Notes: generated by a model from the sequence alone, not told the origin. DNA of 64,000 nucleotides from Lentilactobacillus kosonis (GCF_003864335.1 NZ_BEXA01000002.1:372001-436000), one strand, 5' to 3'; shown: positions 30,273 to 40,740, numbered from the stretch's first letter. Numbers and translations: made by a program.

Positions 30273-30307
30273 TTTACTCAACTGTAATCATAGATAATTC
30301 TTTAGAA

Positions 30308-31183
30308 TTAAGGCATTGGATCGTAGAATCGACCGACAATTTTAACCGTATCCGACAACGATGCAAATGCATTCGGATCAGATTCGAGCAGTGCTTCCTC
30401 TAATTCACCCATTTCATACCTTGAAATAACAGTGAATAAAATCGTCTTTGAATCGTGTTGATAAGCTCCTTCAGCATTGTGCACGATAGTAATTCCTCGT
30501 CGCAAATGATTTTGAACACTATCGATAACCGTATTTGGTCGTGAAGTAATAATCATAACTTGCATCCGTTGTTGCTTAGTATATGTCATATCCATAACCT
30601 TAGCATTCACGATTAAACTCAAAACAGAATAAAATGCATATGGCCAACCATACATTAATCCAGCAGCTAAAATAATAAATACATTAAACGTGATGTTAAT
30701 TGAACCAATGGACCGCCCCGTACGATCCCGAATCACAATACCTAAAATATCTAAGCCCCCAGTTGAAATTCCATTCTTCAAAGCAAGACCCGTTCCAAAT
30801 CCATTTACCGCTCCACCAAAAATGGCACAAATAATCGGATCATGCGTCAATTGTATTGGGTGCATCATTTGAATCATTAAACTTGATAAAAATACCGTGA
30901 AAATTGTAAAGACCGTAAATTGCTGACTAATTGCTCGCCAAGCTAATAAAAATAACGGAATATTCAGTATGAATAAGCCAATTCCAGTGGTAATCGTAAT
31001 TGGTAAGAATCGTTCAGAAATTGTTGTTAGCAACTGCGCAAAACCAGTAATTCCTGATGAGTAAATATGTCCCGGTGTCCAGAAGAAATTCACCGCAATT
31101 GATACTAAAATTGCATAGATAAAAGAAGTCGATGCTTTTGTGATGTATGCATGCCGCTTAAGTACCTTTGAAACGTCGTCCAT
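30308..31183 (-). CDS. YitT family membrane protein
   Basis: A 291-residue member of the YitT family: six hydrophobic segments in the N-terminal two thirds (e.g. FIYAILVSIAVNFFW, GIGLFILNIPLFLLAW, TVFTIFTVFLSSLM, FNVFIILAAGLMYG), the signature ALKNGISTGGLDILGIVI, and a C-terminal DUF2179 domain (MQVMIITSRPNTVIDSVQ ... RGITIVHNAEGAYQHDSKTILFTVI). Its function is unknown. It has GGGGATGG before the ATG. It lies after the aspS terminator with a -10 of its own, so it is likely a separate transcript. Confidence 0.9.
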   Translation of the reverse strand: MDDVSKVLKRHAYITKASTSFIYAILVSIAVNFFWTPGHIYSSGITGFAQLLTTISERFLPITITTGIGLFILNIPLFLLAWRAISQQFTVFTIFTVFLSSLMIQMMHPIQLTHDPIICAIFGGAVNGFGTGLALKNGISTGGLDILGIVIRDRTGRSIGSINITFNVFIILAAGLMYGWPYAFYSVLSLIVNAKVMDMTYTKQQRMQVMIITSRPNTVIDSVQNHLRRGITIVHNAEGAYQHDSKTILFTVISRYEMGELEEALLESDPNAFASLSDTVKIVGRFYDPMP

Positions 31184-31219
31184 TTAATTAGCCATCCCCA
31201 TTCGAATTTGTTCATATTG

Positions 31220-31225
31220 ATTATA
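31220..31225 (-). promoter_or_regulatory. Candidate -10 of the yitT-family gene
   Basis: Perfect TATAAT on minus; the -35 position 16 bases upstream falls on the T-tract of the aspS terminator. Confidence 0.45.
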
Positions 31226-31241
31226 TGCTTATTTATGTAAT

Positions 31242-31266
31242 AAAAAAGGCCGATTTTTAATCAGCC
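31242..31266 (-). terminator. Intrinsic terminator overlapping the aspS stop codon
   Basis: Minus strand GGCTGAT-TAAAA-ATCGGCC then T6. The upstream arm is formed by the last codons (Leu-Ala-Asp-stop) of aspS. Confidence 0.88.
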
Positions 31267-33071
31267 AATTCATTGATGCTATTTTTGTTCCTTATCACCA
31301 TTGTCGGCAACAAAATTCCTAAGTCTTCCAATTGCTTGTTAGCAACTGGGGCTGGGGCACTAGTTAATGGTTCAACTGCCTTAGAGTTCTTAGGGAATGC
31401 AATTACATCTCGGATATTATCTCGGTCGGCCAACAATCTAACAAATCGATCTAAACCGATTGCTAGACCTCCATGAGGTGGAAAACCGTAATCCAAAGCA
31501 TCCAGGAAGTAACCAAACTGTGCTTGGGCACTTTCCTTAGTAAATCCAAGAGCTTCAAACATTTTTTCTTGAATATCACGACGGTGGATACGAATTGATC
31601 CCCCACCCAATTCGAGACCGTTCAAGATAATATCGTAGCTTTGAGCATATGCCTTATGGGGATCTTCATCCTCATTCATTAAGTAATGAACGTCTTCTTC
31701 ATTAGGCATTGTGAATGGATGATGGGCAGCAACATAACGCTTTAAATCAACATCGTAGTCGAATAATGGCCAGTCAACAATCCAAAGGAAAGCAAACTTA
31801 GATTCATCAATCATATTTTGTTCCTTAGCAATTTGAACCCGTAAGTAAGATAAAGTGTTAGCCACGACGCGGCTATTATCGGCAGCAAATAATAATAGGT
31901 CGCCAACATTTGCTTCAGTAGTTGCTAGAATTTGGTCTTTAACACTGTCATCAGTAAAGAATTTAGCAATTGGTCCTGAGAAACCATCATCAGTTACTTT
32001 CAACCATGCAAGTCCCTTGGCCCCAAATCTTTCAACGTACTTACCAAACGCATCAAGGTCTTTTCGTGAGTAAAGCTCTGCCCCCCCGGGAACGGCAATT
32101 GCTTTAACTTGACCACCATTTTCAACAGCCGAAGAGAATACCTTAAAGTCAACTGACTTCATGATTTCAGAGAGGTCCTTTAGTTCCATACCAAATCTAA
32201 CATCTGGTTGATCGGTTCCGAAGCGAGCCATCGATTCATCCCAACTCATTCTAGTAAATGGTAATTTAACCTCAACGCCTAAAGCATCCTTCATTACTTT
32301 AGCAATTAAGCCTTCAGTAACTTCTTGGATTTCTTCGGGATCGGCAAATGACATTTCCATATCGATTTGGGTAAATTCTGGTTGCCGGTCACCACGTAAA
32401 TCTTCATCACGATAACACCGAGCAATTTGGTAGTATTTATCAAATCCAGCTCCCATTAACAATTGCTTAAATTGTTGAGGTGACTGAGGTAACGCATAGA
32501 AGGAACCAGGATAAACTCTTGATGGCACTAAGTAATCTCGAGCCCCTTCTGGAGTTGATTTCGTCAGCGTTGGAGTTTCAATATCAATAAATTCTTGTGA
32601 ATCAAAGAAGCTGTGAACAGATTGAATAATACGATTACGCATCAAAATACTACGTTGCATTTCTGGACGACGTAAATCTAAGTAACGGTACTTTAATCTT
32701 AGCTCGTCAGAAACATTGATATTATCTTGAATATAGAATGGTGGAGTTTTGGCAGTAGCCAGAATCTTAGCCTCCACAATATCCACCTCAATTTTTCCAG
32801 TTCTCATTCGATCATTAACTTCTTTTTCTGACCGAGCAACAACCTTACCTCGAACTTCAATGACGTATTCGCCACGAAGCTGATCAGCCACCTTTAAAGC
32901 TTCCTGACCATATTCTTCGCTAAACACAAGTTGAACGATTCCTTTAATATCTCTAAGATCGATAAAAATTAAACTACCGAGATCCCGACGCTTTTGAACC
33001 CATCCCTTAAGGACAACTTCTTCGCCGATTAAATTTTCATCTACTAATCCTGCATATGTTGTTCTTTTCAT
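31257..33071 (-). CDS. aspS: Aspartyl-tRNA synthetase
   Basis: Class IIb synthetase. N-terminal OB anticodon domain ([27 protein letters not shown]), motif 2 in [24 protein letters not shown], a GAD insertion domain in the middle, and motif 3 [15 protein letters not shown] near the C-terminus. Intact at 604 residues. It is the second gene after hisS, 12 bases downstream, and thus under the same T-box. Whether it is discriminating or also charges tRNA-Asn cannot be told from this window. Confidence 0.96.
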   Translation of the reverse strand: MKRTTYAGLVDENLIGEEVVLKGWVQKRRDLGSLIFIDLRDIKGIVQLVFSEEYGQEALKVADQLRGEYVIEVRGKVVARSEKEVNDRMRTGKIEVDIVEAKILATAKTPPFYIQDNINVSDELRLKYRYLDLRRPEMQRSILMRNRIIQSVHSFFDSQEFIDIETPTLTKSTPEGARDYLVPSRVYPGSFYALPQSPQQFKQLLMGAGFDKYYQIARCYRDEDLRGDRQPEFTQIDMEMSFADPEEIQEVTEGLIAKVMKDALGVEVKLPFTRMSWDESMARFGTDQPDVRFGMELKDLSEIMKSVDFKVFSSAVENGGQVKAIAVPGGAELYSRKDLDAFGKYVERFGAKGLAWLKVTDDGFSGPIAKFFTDDSVKDQILATTEANVGDLLLFAADNSRVVANTLSYLRVQIAKEQNMIDESKFAFLWIVDWPLFDYDVDLKRYVAAHHPFTMPNEEDVHYLMNEDEDPHKAYAQSYDIILNGLELGGGSIRIHRRDIQEKMFEALGFTKESAQAQFGYFLDALDYGFPPHGGLAIGLDRFVRLLADRDNIRDVIAFPKNSKAVEPLTSAPAPVANKQLEDLGILLPTMVIRNKNSINELAD

Positions 33072-33083
33072 TTTGTCATTTCC

Positions 33084-34374
33084 TTACTCATCAAAATTAT
33101 TGGTAATTACAGTGTTAAAGTTGGTCATGATTTCACTAATTGGCACACTAACTTCTTTACCCGAAACCATCGACTTAACATTAGCGGTTTGGCTTTCTAA
33201 TTCTCGATCACCAATGGTAATGGTAAATTGAGCATTTAGTTTGTCAGCTGCTTTAAACTGCGCTTTGGGCTTCCGATCAAGATAATCCCGATCTGCAGAA
33301 AAGCCGTCATCTCGCAATGCTTGTACTATTTTTAGTGTAACTTCGCTCGTGCCCTCACCAATTCCAACTGCATAAACATCTAACTGATCAAGAATTGGTA
33401 ACTCGATGTTTTGAGCATCTAAGAGAACCATTAGTCTTTCAACTCCTAGCCCAAATCCAATTCCTGGCATTTCTGGTCCACCAAGTTCCTCAACTAACCC
33501 GTTATAGCGACCACCAGCACAAATCGTAGTATATCCTTCACCCAGCGACTTTGAGTCAACCATGATTTCAAAGATGGTATGTGTATAGTAATCAAGCCCT
33601 CGAACCATTGTTTCATCAACATCATACTCAATGTCCAATGTATCTAACAAGTGCTTAACCGCAGTGAAGTGGGCCTGTGAATCATCTGAAAGATAATCGA
33701 GAATTGAAGGGGCCCCCTTAACGATCTCTTGGTCCCGTTTATCCTTACTATCCAAAACTCGTAGTGGGTTTTGTGCAATCTGACTTTGAGTCATCACTTA
33801 AATCATCAAAGTATGGATCAAGGTAATCAATCAGCGCTTGACGGTAATTATCCCGAGTTTCTTGGTCACCTAAAGTATTGATAGCCAGCCGTAAGCCAGT
33901 CAAACCAAGCCGTTTAAGGAAAGTAATCGCCATTGCGATTACTTCTACATCTAATTCTGGTTCATTACTACCGAAAGCTTCAACCCCGATTTGATGGAAC
34001 TCACGTTGTCGACCAGATTGAGGACGTTCATATCTAAACATCGAACCCATATAGAATACTTTAACGGGTTTTTGATGCTCTGGACCATATAATTTATTTT
34101 CCACGAATGCCCGCACAACGCCAGCTGTTCCCTCAGGACGTAAACTAATATGCCGATCGCCTTTATCGTGAAAGTCATACATTTCCTTAGTAACAACATC
34201 AGATGTATCTCCACTAGTCCTTGAAAACACATCAAAATTTTCGAACATTGGCGTTCGAATTTCACGATAACGGTAATTATCGAAGATCATTCTGGCAGTT
34301 TCTTCAATATAACCCCATTTTTTCGCTTCATCTGGTAAAATATCGGCCGTTCCTTTTGGTCGTTGATATCTCAT
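33084..34374 (-). CDS. hisS: Histidyl-tRNA synthetase, frameshifted
   Basis: Class IIa synthetase. It starts [20 protein letters not shown] with AGGAGG upstream. Motif 2 is [28 protein letters not shown]; the His-specific motifs are [14 protein letters not shown] and [28 protein letters not shown]; the C-terminal anticodon domain follows. One surplus A at 33785-33787 breaks [21 protein letters not shown]; corrected length is about 429, normal. The pair hisS-aspS shares one T-box leader. Confidence 0.95.
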
Positions 34375-34395
34375 GAATAAGCCCTCCTAAATATA

Positions 34396-34604
34396 AAAAG
34401 CACCCCTGTCATCGACAAGGGTGCTCTTCGCACGGTACCACCTTAATAAAACTCAAGAATAACGCTCGCGCGAATAGTAGTTACACCATTAACCTTAACT
34501 AAAAAGTGTCATTCAGGATTTTTGTTACGTCTTCGCACCACCCAGACGCTCTCTGCAAACAATATAAGCCTTACTGTTCTTTCCATCGGTTGTTTATTTA
34601 ACTA
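34396..34604 (-). promoter_or_regulatory. T-box riboswitch of hisS-aspS, with GACAC specifier region
   Basis: The T-box AAGGTGGTACCGTGC is at 34430-34444 on minus. The terminator arm pair AGCACCCTTGTC / GACAGGGGTGCT plus T5 occupies 34396-34425. Stem I includes GAGAGCG and GGTGGTGCGAA elements. At 34506-34510 the specifier region reads GACAC, which contains both GAC (Asp) and CAC (His). The 336 bases between hisS and the amidase gene hold only this leader and the two divergent promoters. Confidence 0.9.
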
Positions 34605-34610
34605 AATATA

Positions 34611-34639
34611 ACCTTAGTCGAGATTTTCATTAATGTCAA
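34611..34639 (-). promoter_or_regulatory. hisS-aspS promoter
   Basis: Minus strand TTGACA (34634-34639), 17 bases, TAAGGT (34611-34616), just before the T-box leader. Confidence 0.7.
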
Positions 34640-34652
34640 GATGATAAATCAA

Positions 34653-34680
34653 TTGCTTAAACGGTGGCTTACTTTATAAT
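34653..34680 (+). promoter_or_regulatory. Amidase gene promoter
   Basis: TTGCTT (34653-34658), 16 bases, TATAAT (34675-34680), divergent from the hisS promoter. Confidence 0.7.
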
Positions 34681-34710
34681 AGAATTACTGAATGAATAGG
34701 ATGAAAGACA

Positions 34711-35552
34711 TTGAAAAAAATTATACAAAATCGTAGCTGGATAATCACCACATTGACTATTATTACCACCTTAGCAATTATGCTAATTGCCCTGTATGCT
34801 AACTCTGTGACGGTTAAAGTCACTTCACTTAATTTACGAACTGGACCCGCAATTACATATTCCGTTAAGGAAAAGATTCATCAAGGAGAACGCCTCCAAG
34901 TAATTGACCGGAAAAATGACTGGATTAAAGTTATTGCTCATCATAAAGATATCGGCTGGGTTGCTTCCTGGCTGGTTGATAATCCCAAGACCAATAATGT
35001 TTCTAGCTTGGCTGAAGCAACGATTGTAATTGATCCTGGGCACGGTGGTAGTGATTCTGGTGCGTTATCCACCACCGGTCAAGAAGAAAAAAAATATACA
35101 CTAATTTTTGCCACAAAACTCGCTAGAACTTTACGTGCTAAAGGCGCGCGGGTAATTATGACTAGAGATAGCAATAAGACAGTTGCGTTAGCAGACCGGC
35201 CAAAAATCGCCACTAAAAACTCAGCAAACCTATTTATTAGTATTCACTTTGATTCATCTGATGTTGCTAATGACGCAACTGGAGTTACCACATATTACTA
35301 TCATCCTGGCCAATCTAAAAATTTAGCTAAGGATGTGAATAAGCGGCTAACCAATTTACCATTACCTAATCGAGGAGCTGAATTTGGAAACTTTTTAGTT
35401 ATACGCGATATTTCAATTCCCTCAATATTGATTGAGGGGGCTACATTAATAACGATGATGACTTTAAACAGATCACATCTGCAAATTATCAAAGGCAGTA
35501 TGCTAACGACGTAACTGGTGGCATCAATGATTACTTTAAAGATAATAATTAA
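34711..35552 (+). CDS. N-acetylmuramoyl-L-alanine amidase with SH3b domain, frameshifted at the C-terminus
   Basis: A secreted or membrane-anchored wall hydrolase. N-terminal basic residues and a hydrophobic segment (WIITTLTIITTLAIMLIALYA) are a signal anchor without obvious cleavage site. A bacterial SH3 domain follows (TVKVTSLNLRTGPAITYSV to VASWLV), then an Amidase_3 domain with zinc motifs IVIDPGHGGSDSG and LFISIHFDSS. One missing G in the run at 35436-35440 gives a false end at 35514; repaired, the frame reads LIEGGYINNDDDFKQITSANYQRQYANDV, including the catalytic Glu, and stops at 35552. Start is TTG at 34711 after AGGATG. About 280 residues; typical for lactobacilli beside hisS. Confidence 0.88.
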
Positions 35553-35560
35553 TAGCAATT

Positions 35561-35599
35561 AAAAACGCCAAGGATAAATTGATATCCTTGGCGTTTTTT
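35561..35599. terminator. Bidirectional terminator between amidase gene and HAD gene
   Basis: AAAAACGCCAAGGAT stem, short loop, ATCCTTGGCGTTTTTT. It serves the convergent amidase (+) and HAD operon (-). Confidence 0.93.
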
Positions 35600-35608
35600 A
35601 TTTACCAG

Positions 35609-36238
35609 TTAAAAATCTAGTAGCTCTGGTAATGATGTTACTCGAATATCCGGGTTCCCTGTATGCAGAATCGTGTGATCAACATCAAATAAAGCTGTAT
35701 TAACATTTGCATTATTACCGGCCTCGACATCCAACTGCCGATCGCCAATCATCATTGTTTGATTAGAAACTAAATCGTACGTTTGCTTTAACCAATTCAA
35801 CGAATCAGGCTTTGGTTTTCTTGGGAAATCATTGGCAGAAGTAACAAATCCCGAGAATTTATCAAGCAAACCGTAGTTAGCTAATAGTGTCTTAGCTTGT
35901 TCATTTCGATGAGTTACTAAATAATTTCCTCCGTCATGATCCAGAGCGAAATCTAGTAACTCCTTTGACCCAATGAACGGTTTTGAAGCAGTAACCATCT
36001 CAGCTTGATATTGCGCATTAATTTCCGCTAATTCACTTTCATTAATGCCATAAAAAGCTGCATACTTTTTTAAAGCGGCACCAACTGAATGCTGTCTCAT
36101 CACCACATAAATATCGTGTTCATCGATTTCAACGCTATCAATATCCAAATCATTTAGTGCCTTCGTGAAGGCTTGAACCATTTGGGGATAAGTATCAAAC
36201 AAAGTACCATCAAAATCCCAAATTAAATTATTAATCAT
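35609..36238 (-). CDS. HAD-IA family phosphatase
   Basis: A 209-residue haloacid dehalogenase hydrolase, subfamily IA with a helical cap. Motif I is DFDGTLFDT with nucleophile D8 and acid D10; motif III Lys is in PRKPKPDS; motif IV is MIGDRQLDVEAGNNANVNTALF. The substrate cannot be told; phosphoglycolate-like or nucleotide phosphatases have this shape. Last gene of the apparent operon running from 41.1 kb to the terminator at 35.6 kb. Confidence 0.88.
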   Translation of the reverse strand: MINNLIWDFDGTLFDTYPQMVQAFTKALNDLDIDSVEIDEHDIYVVMRQHSVGAALKKYAAFYGINESELAEINAQYQAEMVTASKPFIGSKELLDFALDHDGGNYLVTHRNEQAKTLLANYGLLDKFSGFVTSANDFPRKPKPDSLNWLKQTYDLVSNQTMMIGDRQLDVEAGNNANVNTALFDVDHTILHTGNPDIRVTSLPELLDF

Positions 36239-36254
36239 TCTAAACTCCTAGCAA

Positions 36255-36701
36255 CTATTTATTCTCAGTATCAAACAAAATCGTTACTGGTCCATCATTT
36301 TCAATACTGACCAACATATCTGCTCCAAATATCCCCGGTTTAACCGTTAAACCGGTAGACGCTAACTGTTCATTAAATTGCTCGTAGACCTGTTTTGCGT
36401 GCTCAGGTTCACCTGCAGAAGTGAAGCTAGGGCGATTACCCTTTTTCGTATCAGCAAATAACGTGAATTGTGAAATCGATAAAACTGCTCCGCCAACTTG
36501 CTTAATATCTAAATTAAGCTTTTGATTATCATCCTCAAAAATCCGTAATTTACTAATTTTATGAACTAAATAATCAATCTCTGTATCACCATCGTTATCA
36601 TTGACACCAACGAGTAATACAAACCCATTAGCAATTTGATTATAGATCTGCTCATCGATTCTAACTGTCGCATGCTTAACTCTTTGAAGAACAATTCTCA
36701 A
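36255..36701 (-). CDS. dtd: D-aminoacyl-tRNA deacylase
   Basis: Removes D-amino acids and mischarged glycine from tRNA. Starts MRIVLQRVKHATVRIDEQ; diagnostic segments are LSISQFTLFADTKKGNRPSFTSAGEPE (active-site region with SQFTL) and the cross-subunit Gly-cisPro stretch NDGPVTILFDTE at the C-terminus. 148 residues, intact. It follows relA by 12 bases, a linkage conserved across Firmicutes. Confidence 0.95.
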   Translation of the reverse strand: MRIVLQRVKHATVRIDEQIYNQIANGFVLLVGVNDNDGDTEIDYLVHKISKLRIFEDDNQKLNLDIKQVGGAVLSISQFTLFADTKKGNRPSFTSAGEPEHAKQVYEQFNEQLASTGLTVKPGIFGADMLVSIENDGPVTILFDTENK

Positions 36702-36713
36702 TTTACATGACCC

Positions 36714-38948
36714 CTATCTAAAGATTCTTTCAACTACGTAGACATCTGGAATATTTTTAATGGTATTCGTTAATCGATCTAACTGCTCCAAATTATGAAT
36801 TCCAACAGAAATTGAAATCGTAGCCATCTTATTATGGTCAACCTGGCCATTGATTGAAGAAACATCCTTGGTAACATTCCCAACCGCATTTAAAACATCA
36901 GTTAACATTCCAGAACGATTATATCCAGAAACTGATAGGTTTGCTGGGTATGTTTCTTTGCCTGTCTCAGGATTTTCCCATGACACTTCAATTAGACGTT
37001 CACCATTCTCTTCGGCCTTTTTGATGTTGGGACAATTGACCCGATGAACTGAAACACCCCGTCCTTTAGTAATATAACCAACAATTTGGTCACCCGGAAC
37101 TGGGGTACAACAGTGACTTAAGCGAACCAACATGTTTTCAACGCCTTCGATAATGACCCTACTAGACGATGATGCTTGCCGAGAACTCTTTTGTTGCTTA
37201 GTTTCGGTTTTCTCAGAAATTGTCTGATGTTTTTCCAACACTTCTCGTTCAGCCTGATCTTGACGTTCTTTCTTTTGTTGCGCCCGAATATCCTCAGTAA
37301 TTCGATTAACAACTCCGGTTGGTTGTAAATCACCAAAACCGACTGCTGCCAATAAGTCATCACCATGCTGATAATTCATACCTTTGGCAACTGAATCCAA
37401 TTTACCATCCGTTAAAACCATCTTAGGATTAAATCCAGCATTTTGCAGATGACGAACTAACATATCCCGACCCGTCTCGATATTTTGTTCTCGATCTTCT
37501 TGACGGAAGAATTGTTTAATTTTGTTCCGCGCCCGTCTAGTTTGCACTAGTTGTAGCCAGTCACGACTTGGACCAGTTGAATTAGGTGAAGTGATTATAT
37601 CAACGATATCTCCGTTTGAGATTTCAAAATCCAACGGCACAATTTTACCATTCACCCTTGCCCCAGTAGTATGGTGACCAACTTCGGTGTGAATAATGTA
37701 TGCCATATCTAATGGTCCAGCGCCCTTAGGTAACTCAAAAACGTCTCCCTTAGGGGTAAATGCATATACTCGGTCACCGAATAATTCACCTTTAACGCCA
37801 TCCATGAAGTCAGCAGCATCATCGGTATCTTCTTGAAGTTCAATTATTTCTTTAAACCAATTTAGTTTATTATTATCGTTTGAACCATCCACACCATCTT
37901 TAATGCCTTCCTTGTATGCCCAATGAGCAGCAATACCAAATTCAGCAACTTGGTGCATCTCTTGAGTTCTAATTTGCACTTCCAACGGCTTGCCTTCAGG
38001 ACCAATGACGGTGGTATGCAAAGATTGATACATATTGGCCTTAGGCATCGCAATGTAATCTTTAAACCGACCAGGCATGGGTTTCCATTCCGAATGGATA
38101 GCTCCCAGCACTGCATAACAGTCTTTGATTGAATCCACAATTACCCTAATTGCCAATAAATCATAAATCTGACTAAATTGCTTATGCTGATCGACCATTT
38201 TTCGATACACAGAATAAATGTGCTTAGGCCGACCATAAATATCGACTTTTAAGTGTAAATCAGCAATTGAGTCCTCAATCTGACTAATCGCCTTTTGAAT
38301 ATAATCTTCTCGTTGATCTCGCCGTGAGTTCATTAAATGAACAATTCGATAGTACTGTTGCGGATTTAAGTAACGTAAACTAATGTCCTCTAGCTCCCAC
38401 TTAATCGTTCCAATCCCCAAACGATCAGCAATTGGTGCATATATTTCTAGCGTTTCTTTAGCTATGCGCCGTTGCTTATCAGGACGTAACGATTTAAGCG
38501 TTCGCATATTATGCAAACGATCTGCTAGCTTAACAAGCATAACTCGTATATCTTGGCACATTGCTAATAATAACTTTCGGTGATTTTCAGCTAATCTTTC
38601 TTGGCTAGATTTATATTTAATTTTAGATAACTTAGTAACTCCATCCACGATAAGCGAAACATCATCGCCAAACAGTTCCCTGACGTCGGCCAAGGTTACT
38701 CCCGTATCTTCGACAATATCATGTAAAAAGCCAGCCGAAACAGTGGCTGGATCCATATGAAGATCAGCCAAGATCCCGGCGACCTGAATTGGATGCGTGA
38801 TGTATGGTTCACCGGATTGTCGCTGTTGATCGGCGTGGGCAACTTTAGCAAACTGATATGCTTTTTCTACTTCTCTAACATGCTCATCGTTCATATATTC
38901 GGCTGCTTGCTTGATAACTTCATCGGCAGTCCATATTTTTGTGGCCAT
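36714..38948 (-). CDS. relA: Bifunctional (p)ppGpp synthetase/hydrolase RelA/SpoT (Rsh)
   Basis: Makes and degrades the stringent-response alarmone. N-terminal hydrolase HD domain with H52 and H76-D77 (THPIQVAGIL, SAGFLHDIVEDTG), synthetase domain with MPKANMYQSLHTTVIGPEGKPLEVQIRT, TGS domain (VYAFTPKGDVFELPKGAGPLDMAYIIHTEVG), a conserved-cysteine region (RLSHCCTPVPGDQIVGYITKGRGVSVHR) and a C-terminal ACT domain. Intact at 744 residues, and both catalytic sites look complete. Upstream neighbours are rsmE and prmA, downstream dtd. Confidence 0.96.
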   Translation of the reverse strand: MATKIWTADEVIKQAAEYMNDEHVREVEKAYQFAKVAHADQQRQSGEPYITHPIQVAGILADLHMDPATVSAGFLHDIVEDTGVTLADVRELFGDDVSLIVDGVTKLSKIKYKSSQERLAENHRKLLLAMCQDIRVMLVKLADRLHNMRTLKSLRPDKQRRIAKETLEIYAPIADRLGIGTIKWELEDISLRYLNPQQYYRIVHLMNSRRDQREDYIQKAISQIEDSIADLHLKVDIYGRPKHIYSVYRKMVDQHKQFSQIYDLLAIRVIVDSIKDCYAVLGAIHSEWKPMPGRFKDYIAMPKANMYQSLHTTVIGPEGKPLEVQIRTQEMHQVAEFGIAAHWAYKEGIKDGVDGSNDNNKLNWFKEIIELQEDTDDAADFMDGVKGELFGDRVYAFTPKGDVFELPKGAGPLDMAYIIHTEVGHHTTGARVNGKIVPLDFEISNGDIVDIITSPNSTGPSRDWLQLVQTRRARNKIKQFFRQEDREQNIETGRDMLVRHLQNAGFNPKMVLTDGKLDSVAKGMNYQHGDDLLAAVGFGDLQPTGVVNRITEDIRAQQKKERQDQAEREVLEKHQTISEKTETKQQKSSRQASSSSRVIIEGVENMLVRLSHCCTPVPGDQIVGYITKGRGVSVHRVNCPNIKKAEENGERLIEVSWENPETGKETYPANLSVSGYNRSGMLTDVLNAVGNVTKDVSSINGQVDHNKMATISISVGIHNLEQLDRLTNTIKNIPDVYVVERIFR

Positions 38949-39000
38949 AAAATCACTTACTTTCTTGGTAAATACTTAGCCCTATTCTACAATTAATTGA

Positions 39001-39743
39001 TTAATGACTCAATTCAAAATGATATGATGCGGCTGCCAACACGTAAAATGGGGCAGTCTCGGTCCTCAAAATTCGTGGACCTAATCCCGCGGAAATAAAA
39101 TTGTGTGCCGTTAGTTGGTTAATTTCATCGTCAGAAACACCACCTTCAGGTCCGATTACAAATACCGCGGATTGTCCTATGTTCATATCTGCAAATACTT
39201 TACTTAATTTTGATTGTTCCCCTTGCTTAGCGGATTCCTCATATGCTACCACACGGGCATCATAGCCAGAAACCGAAATATCTGTAATTTTATCCGCATA
39301 CTTAATTTCTGGAATCATATTCCGATGCGATTGTTCAGCAGCACTCTTAGCGATTTCTTGGAGCCGACTAACTTCTTAGGGGCTTTATCATTCCAATTAA
39401 CCACCGATCTTTGCATTTCCGTAAAAACAATTTCGGATACTCCCAACTCAGTTGCCTTTTGAACGATAATTTCTGGCTTACTTTGTTTAGGTAATCCACA
39501 AATCAACGAAATTTTAACGGGCAATTCAACATTGTGATTTAAATCACGAATAATGTGGCAAATTGCTCGTTGTTCCTTAATTTGACTTAATTCAGCTAAG
39601 TATACACGATGATCGTTTAGAACTAATTCTACTTGCTCACCAACGTCACTTCTCAAAACTCTGACAAAATGTTTAGCAACATCCGCTGGTAACTCAATAT
39701 TATGATCATCTGGTAAACTACTATCAATAAAATAATGTTGCAT
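39001..39743 (-). CDS. rsmE: 16S rRNA m3U1498 methyltransferase RsmE, frameshifted
   Basis: SPOUT-class methyltransferase for U1498 of 16S rRNA. N-terminal PUA-like part (MQHYFIDSSL ... DVAKHFVRVLRS) and the knotted C-terminal domain with IGPEGGVSDDEI and GLGPRILRTETAPFYVLAA. A missing A near 39373-39376 breaks DKAPKK/VSRLQEIAKSAAEQSHR; corrected length is about 247. The start lies three bases after the prmA stop. Confidence 0.93.
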
Positions 39744-39745
39744 AA

Positions 39746-40708
39746 CTATTCTCCATCTGCACTAGGTTTTTGGGCAATAATTGAATACCAATCACCCATA
39801 TTTAAAACTTGCAAGACTTTAAAGTTCTCAGATTTAATTGCTTCACGAACGACATCTAATTTAGAGTTAATAATTCCAGCTGTGATAAAGATTCCACCTG
39901 GCTTTAAATTTTCGAATGCCTGCGGTGCTAATGGTACTAGAATTTCTGCTAAAATATTCGCTACTACAATATCAACTTGCTTATGAATCCCGTTTAATAA
40001 ATCATTCGCAACGATCTCCATAGAATCCTCATCGAAATTAAGCCGAACATTATCCTTAGCTGATCTAACTGCGATATCATCGACATCCGTTGCAAAAATA
40101 TCACCAACGCCTAAACGTCTAGCAGCAATACTCAAAACTCCTGAGCCGGTTCCAACATCAATCATTGATTCACCACCACGAATGACCGTTTCGAGGGCTT
40201 GCAATGATAACTGGGTAGTTGGATGAGTACCCGTGCCAAAGGCCATACCTGGATCAAGACGAATTACTTGTTCATCACCAGTAGTTGGATTATAACCCTC
40301 CCAGCTTGGAACAATCGTTAAGTATCTGGTAAGTCTGACTGGATGATAGTACTTTTCCCATTCCGTAGACCAGTCTTCATCTGCGACCAGGTTAGACTTA
40401 ACTTCAGCTGGTCCAGGATTTAAGCCGAAACTGCTTAGATTTCTAACTCGTTCCTCAATTAGCGGAATCTTCGCCGCAATCTTTTCACTATCAGGAAAGT
40501 ATGAGCTTACAATAGCCCCATTAGTAATATGCGGAATATCTTTAATATCAAATAATCGACCGTGTTCCGCCTCAATTTGCGGATTAATTTGCTTAAAATC
40601 TTCAGCGTCCTCGATTTTAACGCCACTTGCATCGAAGTCCATAAAAATGTTGGCAACCGCTTCAACGGCCTCGCTAGTTGTTAATACAGAAACCTGTGTC
40701 CAATTCAT
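39746..40708 (-). CDS. prmA: Ribosomal protein L11 methyltransferase
   Basis: Trimethylates ribosomal protein L11. A 320-residue protein with an N-terminal substrate-binding domain (MNWTQVSVLTTSEAVEAVANIFMD) and a Rossmann domain with motif I MIDVGTGSGVLSIAARRLG, LDPGMAFGTGTHPTTQLSLQ ahead of it, and the catalytic-loop-like VVANILAEILVPLAP. Intact. prmA-rsmE-relA-dtd is a well-known lactobacillus arrangement. Confidence 0.95.
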   Translation of the reverse strand: MNWTQVSVLTTSEAVEAVANIFMDFDASGVKIEDAEDFKQINPQIEAEHGRLFDIKDIPHITNGAIVSSYFPDSEKIAAKIPLIEERVRNLSSFGLNPGPAEVKSNLVADEDWSTEWEKYYHPVRLTRYLTIVPSWEGYNPTTGDEQVIRLDPGMAFGTGTHPTTQLSLQALETVIRGGESMIDVGTGSGVLSIAARRLGVGDIFATDVDDIAVRSAKDNVRLNFDEDSMEIVANDLLNGIHKQVDIVVANILAEILVPLAPQAFENLKPGGIFITAGIINSKLDVVREAIKSENFKVLQVLNMGDWYSIIAQKPSADGE

Positions 40709-40740
40709 AAATAAATTCCTTTCTGATACAAAAAAGCATC

